Part shown: piece by piece, positions 62,577 through 64,000 of the stretch
How positions within the stretch are numbered: the first letter of the stretch is position 1
Layout of the letters: every line of letters begins with the position of its first letter
The notes under the pieces: generated by a model
What the model saw: the letters and a program-made list of their open reading frames with translations, nothing else
Told to the model about the DNA's origin: nothing
Database searches by the model: none
Source: Pararhizobium gei
GTDB lineage: Bacteria > Pseudomonadota > Alphaproteobacteria > Rhizobiales > Rhizobiaceae
Direction of reading: 5' to 3'
DNA: 64,000 bases
Assembly (NCBI RefSeq): GCF_029223885.1
Contig: NZ_CP119409.1
Span: 3,620,501 to 3,684,500 of the forward strand
Made by a program: the position numbers and the translations under genes

Positions 62577-63301
62577 AGCCTGCTCTTCCATCCGGGCACC
62601 AGCACCAGCGAAAAATAGGGCGCGCTGTCGTCGGCCTTGTCAGCCAGCGGGATCATCGACGCGTTCGCCATGGTGCCGCGTTCGACGTAGACAGCCTCCG
62701 CCAGTTTCCCCGACGCCGCAAGCGCCCGGCGGATTTTGGGCAGATTGCGACCGACCTTCATGATGACGGCAGCCTCGGTATCGCCGAGCCGGCGCACCAG
62801 TTGCGCCTCGGCCATGGTTCCGGGCAACACGGAGAGAACATCGTCGCCTTGCACGATCGGCATTCCGGCGAGCGACCAGCAGCCGGACATCGCAGTAATG
62901 CCGGGAATGACCTCCGCCGAAAATCGCCCCGCCAGTCGGACATGCAGATGCATATAGGACCCATAAAACATCGGGTCGCCTTCACTGAGGATCGCCACCG
63001 TCCGTCCGGCTTCCAGTTGCTCGGCGACCGCTGTAGCCGAGCTATCGTAGAAGGCCGTGATCGCACTTTTATAGTCGTGGTGATCCTTTTCGATCTCGAC
63101 CGTCACCGGGTAATAGAGCGGCAGCTCGACAATCCCGGGCTTCAGCATACCGTCGACGATGGTTCTGCCGTTTCCGCGCCGGCCTTCCTTGGCGAAATAG
63201 GCAAGCACATCGGCCTCACCCAGCGCGCGAACGGCTTTGATGGTCAGAAGCTCCGGGTCGCCGGGGCCCGTTCCGACGCCGATCAGACGGCCCGCTGCCA
63301 T
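62573..63301 (-). CDS. cobI: precorrin-2 C20-methyltransferase
   Basis: 242 residues. GRLIGVGTGPGDPELLTIKA (4-23) is the SAM-binding signature, followed by VAILSEGDPMFYGSYMHLHV and EVIPGITAMSGCWSLAGMPI. It lies 5 bp after cobH and overlaps cobJ by 4 bp, so the H-I-J block is one tight translational unit. Confidence 0.95.
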   Translation of the reverse strand: MAAGRLIGVGTGPGDPELLTIKAVRALGEADVLAYFAKEGRRGNGRTIVDGMLKPGIVELPLYYPVTVEIEKDHHDYKSAITAFYDSSATAVAEQLEAGRTVAILSEGDPMFYGSYMHLHVRLAGRFSAEVIPGITAMSGCWSLAGMPIVQGDDVLSVLPGTMAEAQLVRRLGDTEAAVIMKVGRNLPKIRRALAASGKLAEAVYVERGTMANASMIPLADKADDSAPYFSLVLVPGWKSRL

Positions 63302-63306
63302 GGCGC

Positions 63307-63939
63307 TCAAAGTCCTGGCCTCGCTAGAGAATTGACCGCGGCCGCCGTCATCGCGCTTCCGCCAAGCCTGCCGCGAACGATGGCAAAAGGCACCCCATAC
63401 GAGTTTTCCGCGAGCGCATCCTTGGATTCCGCCGCCCCGACGAAGCCGACTGGCATGCCGATGATGGCCGCAGGCTTGGGGGCCCCATCGCGCAACAATT
63501 CCAGCAGATAGAACAGCGCGGTCGGCGCATTGCCGATGGCGACGACGGACCCTGCCATGCGGTCTATCCACAGTCGCAACGCCGCGGCGGAACGGGTATT
63601 GCCGATCTCGCCTGCGATGACGGCTGTCTGCGGATCGCGAAGCGTGCAGATCACCTCATTGTCAGCCGGCAGGCGCGCGCGCGTAATGCCCTGCGCCACC
63701 ATGAACGCATCGCAGAAAATCGGCGCTCCGTCCGTCAGCGCCTGGCGTGCAGACGAAACGAAATCCGGCGAGAACTCGAAGAAACGGGCAGCCTCGACCA
63801 TACCGCAGGCATGCACCATGCGCACCGCCAGATCGGCTTCGTCCTCAGAGAAATGGGACAGGTCGGCCTCGCTGCGGATGATGGCAAACGAGCGCTCGTA
63901 AATGGCGTCGCCATTCCGGATGTAATCGTAGTCTGGCAT
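63307..63939 (-). CDS. cobH: precorrin-8X methylmutase
   Basis: 210 residues; moves the methyl group from C-11 to C-12, forming hydrogenobyrinate. The catalytic His43 lies in MVHACGMVEA. ITRARLP, GNAPTALFYLLELLRDGAPK and GMPVGFVGAAESK are family signatures. Two bases separate it from the preceding gene's stop. Confidence 0.95.
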   Translation of the reverse strand: MPDYDYIRNGDAIYERSFAIIRSEADLSHFSEDEADLAVRMVHACGMVEAARFFEFSPDFVSSARQALTDGAPIFCDAFMVAQGITRARLPADNEVICTLRDPQTAVIAGEIGNTRSAAALRLWIDRMAGSVVAIGNAPTALFYLLELLRDGAPKPAAIIGMPVGFVGAAESKDALAENSYGVPFAIVRGRLGGSAMTAAAVNSLARPGL

Positions 63940-63941
63940 CT

Positions 63942-64000
63942 CTATCCCTGTTGAGCCGCGGCAGCGATCGCCTCCGCTCCGAGCCGTGTAAGGCAGGACC
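63942..64000 (-). CDS. cobG: C-terminal end of an upstream cob gene, probably precorrin-3B synthase (cobG)
   Basis: Only the last 19 codons are visible, ending LTRLGAEAIAAAAQQG before a TAG at 63942-63944, two bases before the cobH start. Position directly upstream of cobH matches the known order cobG-cobH-cobI-cobJ. The tail itself carries no diagnostic motif, so the identity is inferred from context. Confidence 0.5.
   Translation of the reverse strand, partial: SCLTRLGAEAIAAAAQQG

Noticed and set aside
59053..64000. Cobalamin riboswitch within the cob cluster
   Set aside because: Genes are contiguous or overlapping with no room for one; it would lie upstream of cobG outside the window if present.

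Overview
The window is chromosomal DNA of an alphaproteobacterium of the family Rhizobiaceae (Rhizobium/Agrobacterium/Sinorhizobium group). The grounds are a G+C-rich sequence with dense, short-spaced operons, a three-gene proton-translocating transhydrogenase (pntAA-pntAB-pntB), a Pha/Mrp antiporter operon with the fused phaAB first gene, the aerobic (cob) cobalamin pathway, an odc2-like ornithine/lysine decarboxylase with a long structured leader, adjacent gltX and lysS, and two intergenic palindromic repeats of the RIME type common in rhizobia. No rRNA, tRNA, CRISPR array, insertion sequence or phage gene was seen. Species cannot be fixed from sequence alone.

Layout. 1-2843 holds the transhydrogenase operon (minus), with pntB cut by the window edge. 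3014-6919 has a small cytochrome oxidase subunit, a glutamine-amidotransferase-class hydrolase, a 2-hydroxyacid dehydrogenase with its LacI-type regulator, and a MarR regulator. 7013-10796 holds a creatininase-family amidase, a His-rich CobW-type metal GTPase coupled to a WD40 protein, and an acetyltransferase. 10884-13461 is the decarboxylase with its ~400-nt leader and a divergent LysR regulator. 13569-15226 is a ZevA/ZevB-like metal-uptake pair. 15232-20114 carries small housekeeping or hypothetical genes (GNAT, DUF533, a small nucleotidyltransferase, eda, CYTH, WYL regulator, VOC). 20199-22636 has trhO and a family 1 beta-glucosidase convergent around a perfect 24-bp-arm palindrome. 22752-23311 is a parDE toxin-antitoxin pair.

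23390-36623 is a sugar-catabolism region: a Gfo/Idh/MocA dehydrogenase with a sugar-phosphate isomerase/epimerase, an RbsBCA-like ABC transporter with a divergent LacI regulator, and the xylR-xylB-xylA operon. Several LacI-type palindromes can be read directly, and the operator before xylR recurs (17 of 20 bases) before the isomerase operon, which suggests one shared regulon. Between the LacI gene and xylA sits an A+T-rich foreign-looking gene (30898-32463) that fuses a nucleotidyltransferase-fold domain to two tandem nucleoside-2-deoxyribosyltransferase-like domains. It is the most novel item in the window and could be a single-gene defence or nucleotide-signalling system.

36705-41636 holds a frameshifted Tat-exported metallophosphoesterase and an EmrAB-type efflux pump with a divergent TetR regulator and two operator palindromes. 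41831-48371 contains terC, gltX, lysS, a DUF1328 peptide, an unknown acidic membrane-anchored protein and a nucleoside hydrolase. 48431-51082 is a DNA-repair pair (ligase-associated exonuclease plus ATP-dependent DNA ligase). 51324-52739 is an orphan outer-membrane efflux lipoprotein. 53024-59052 is the complete pha antiporter operon. 59057-64000 is the cobalamin cluster cobM-L-(K)-J-I-H-G, with cobK inverted inside it and its start codon overlapping that of cobL.
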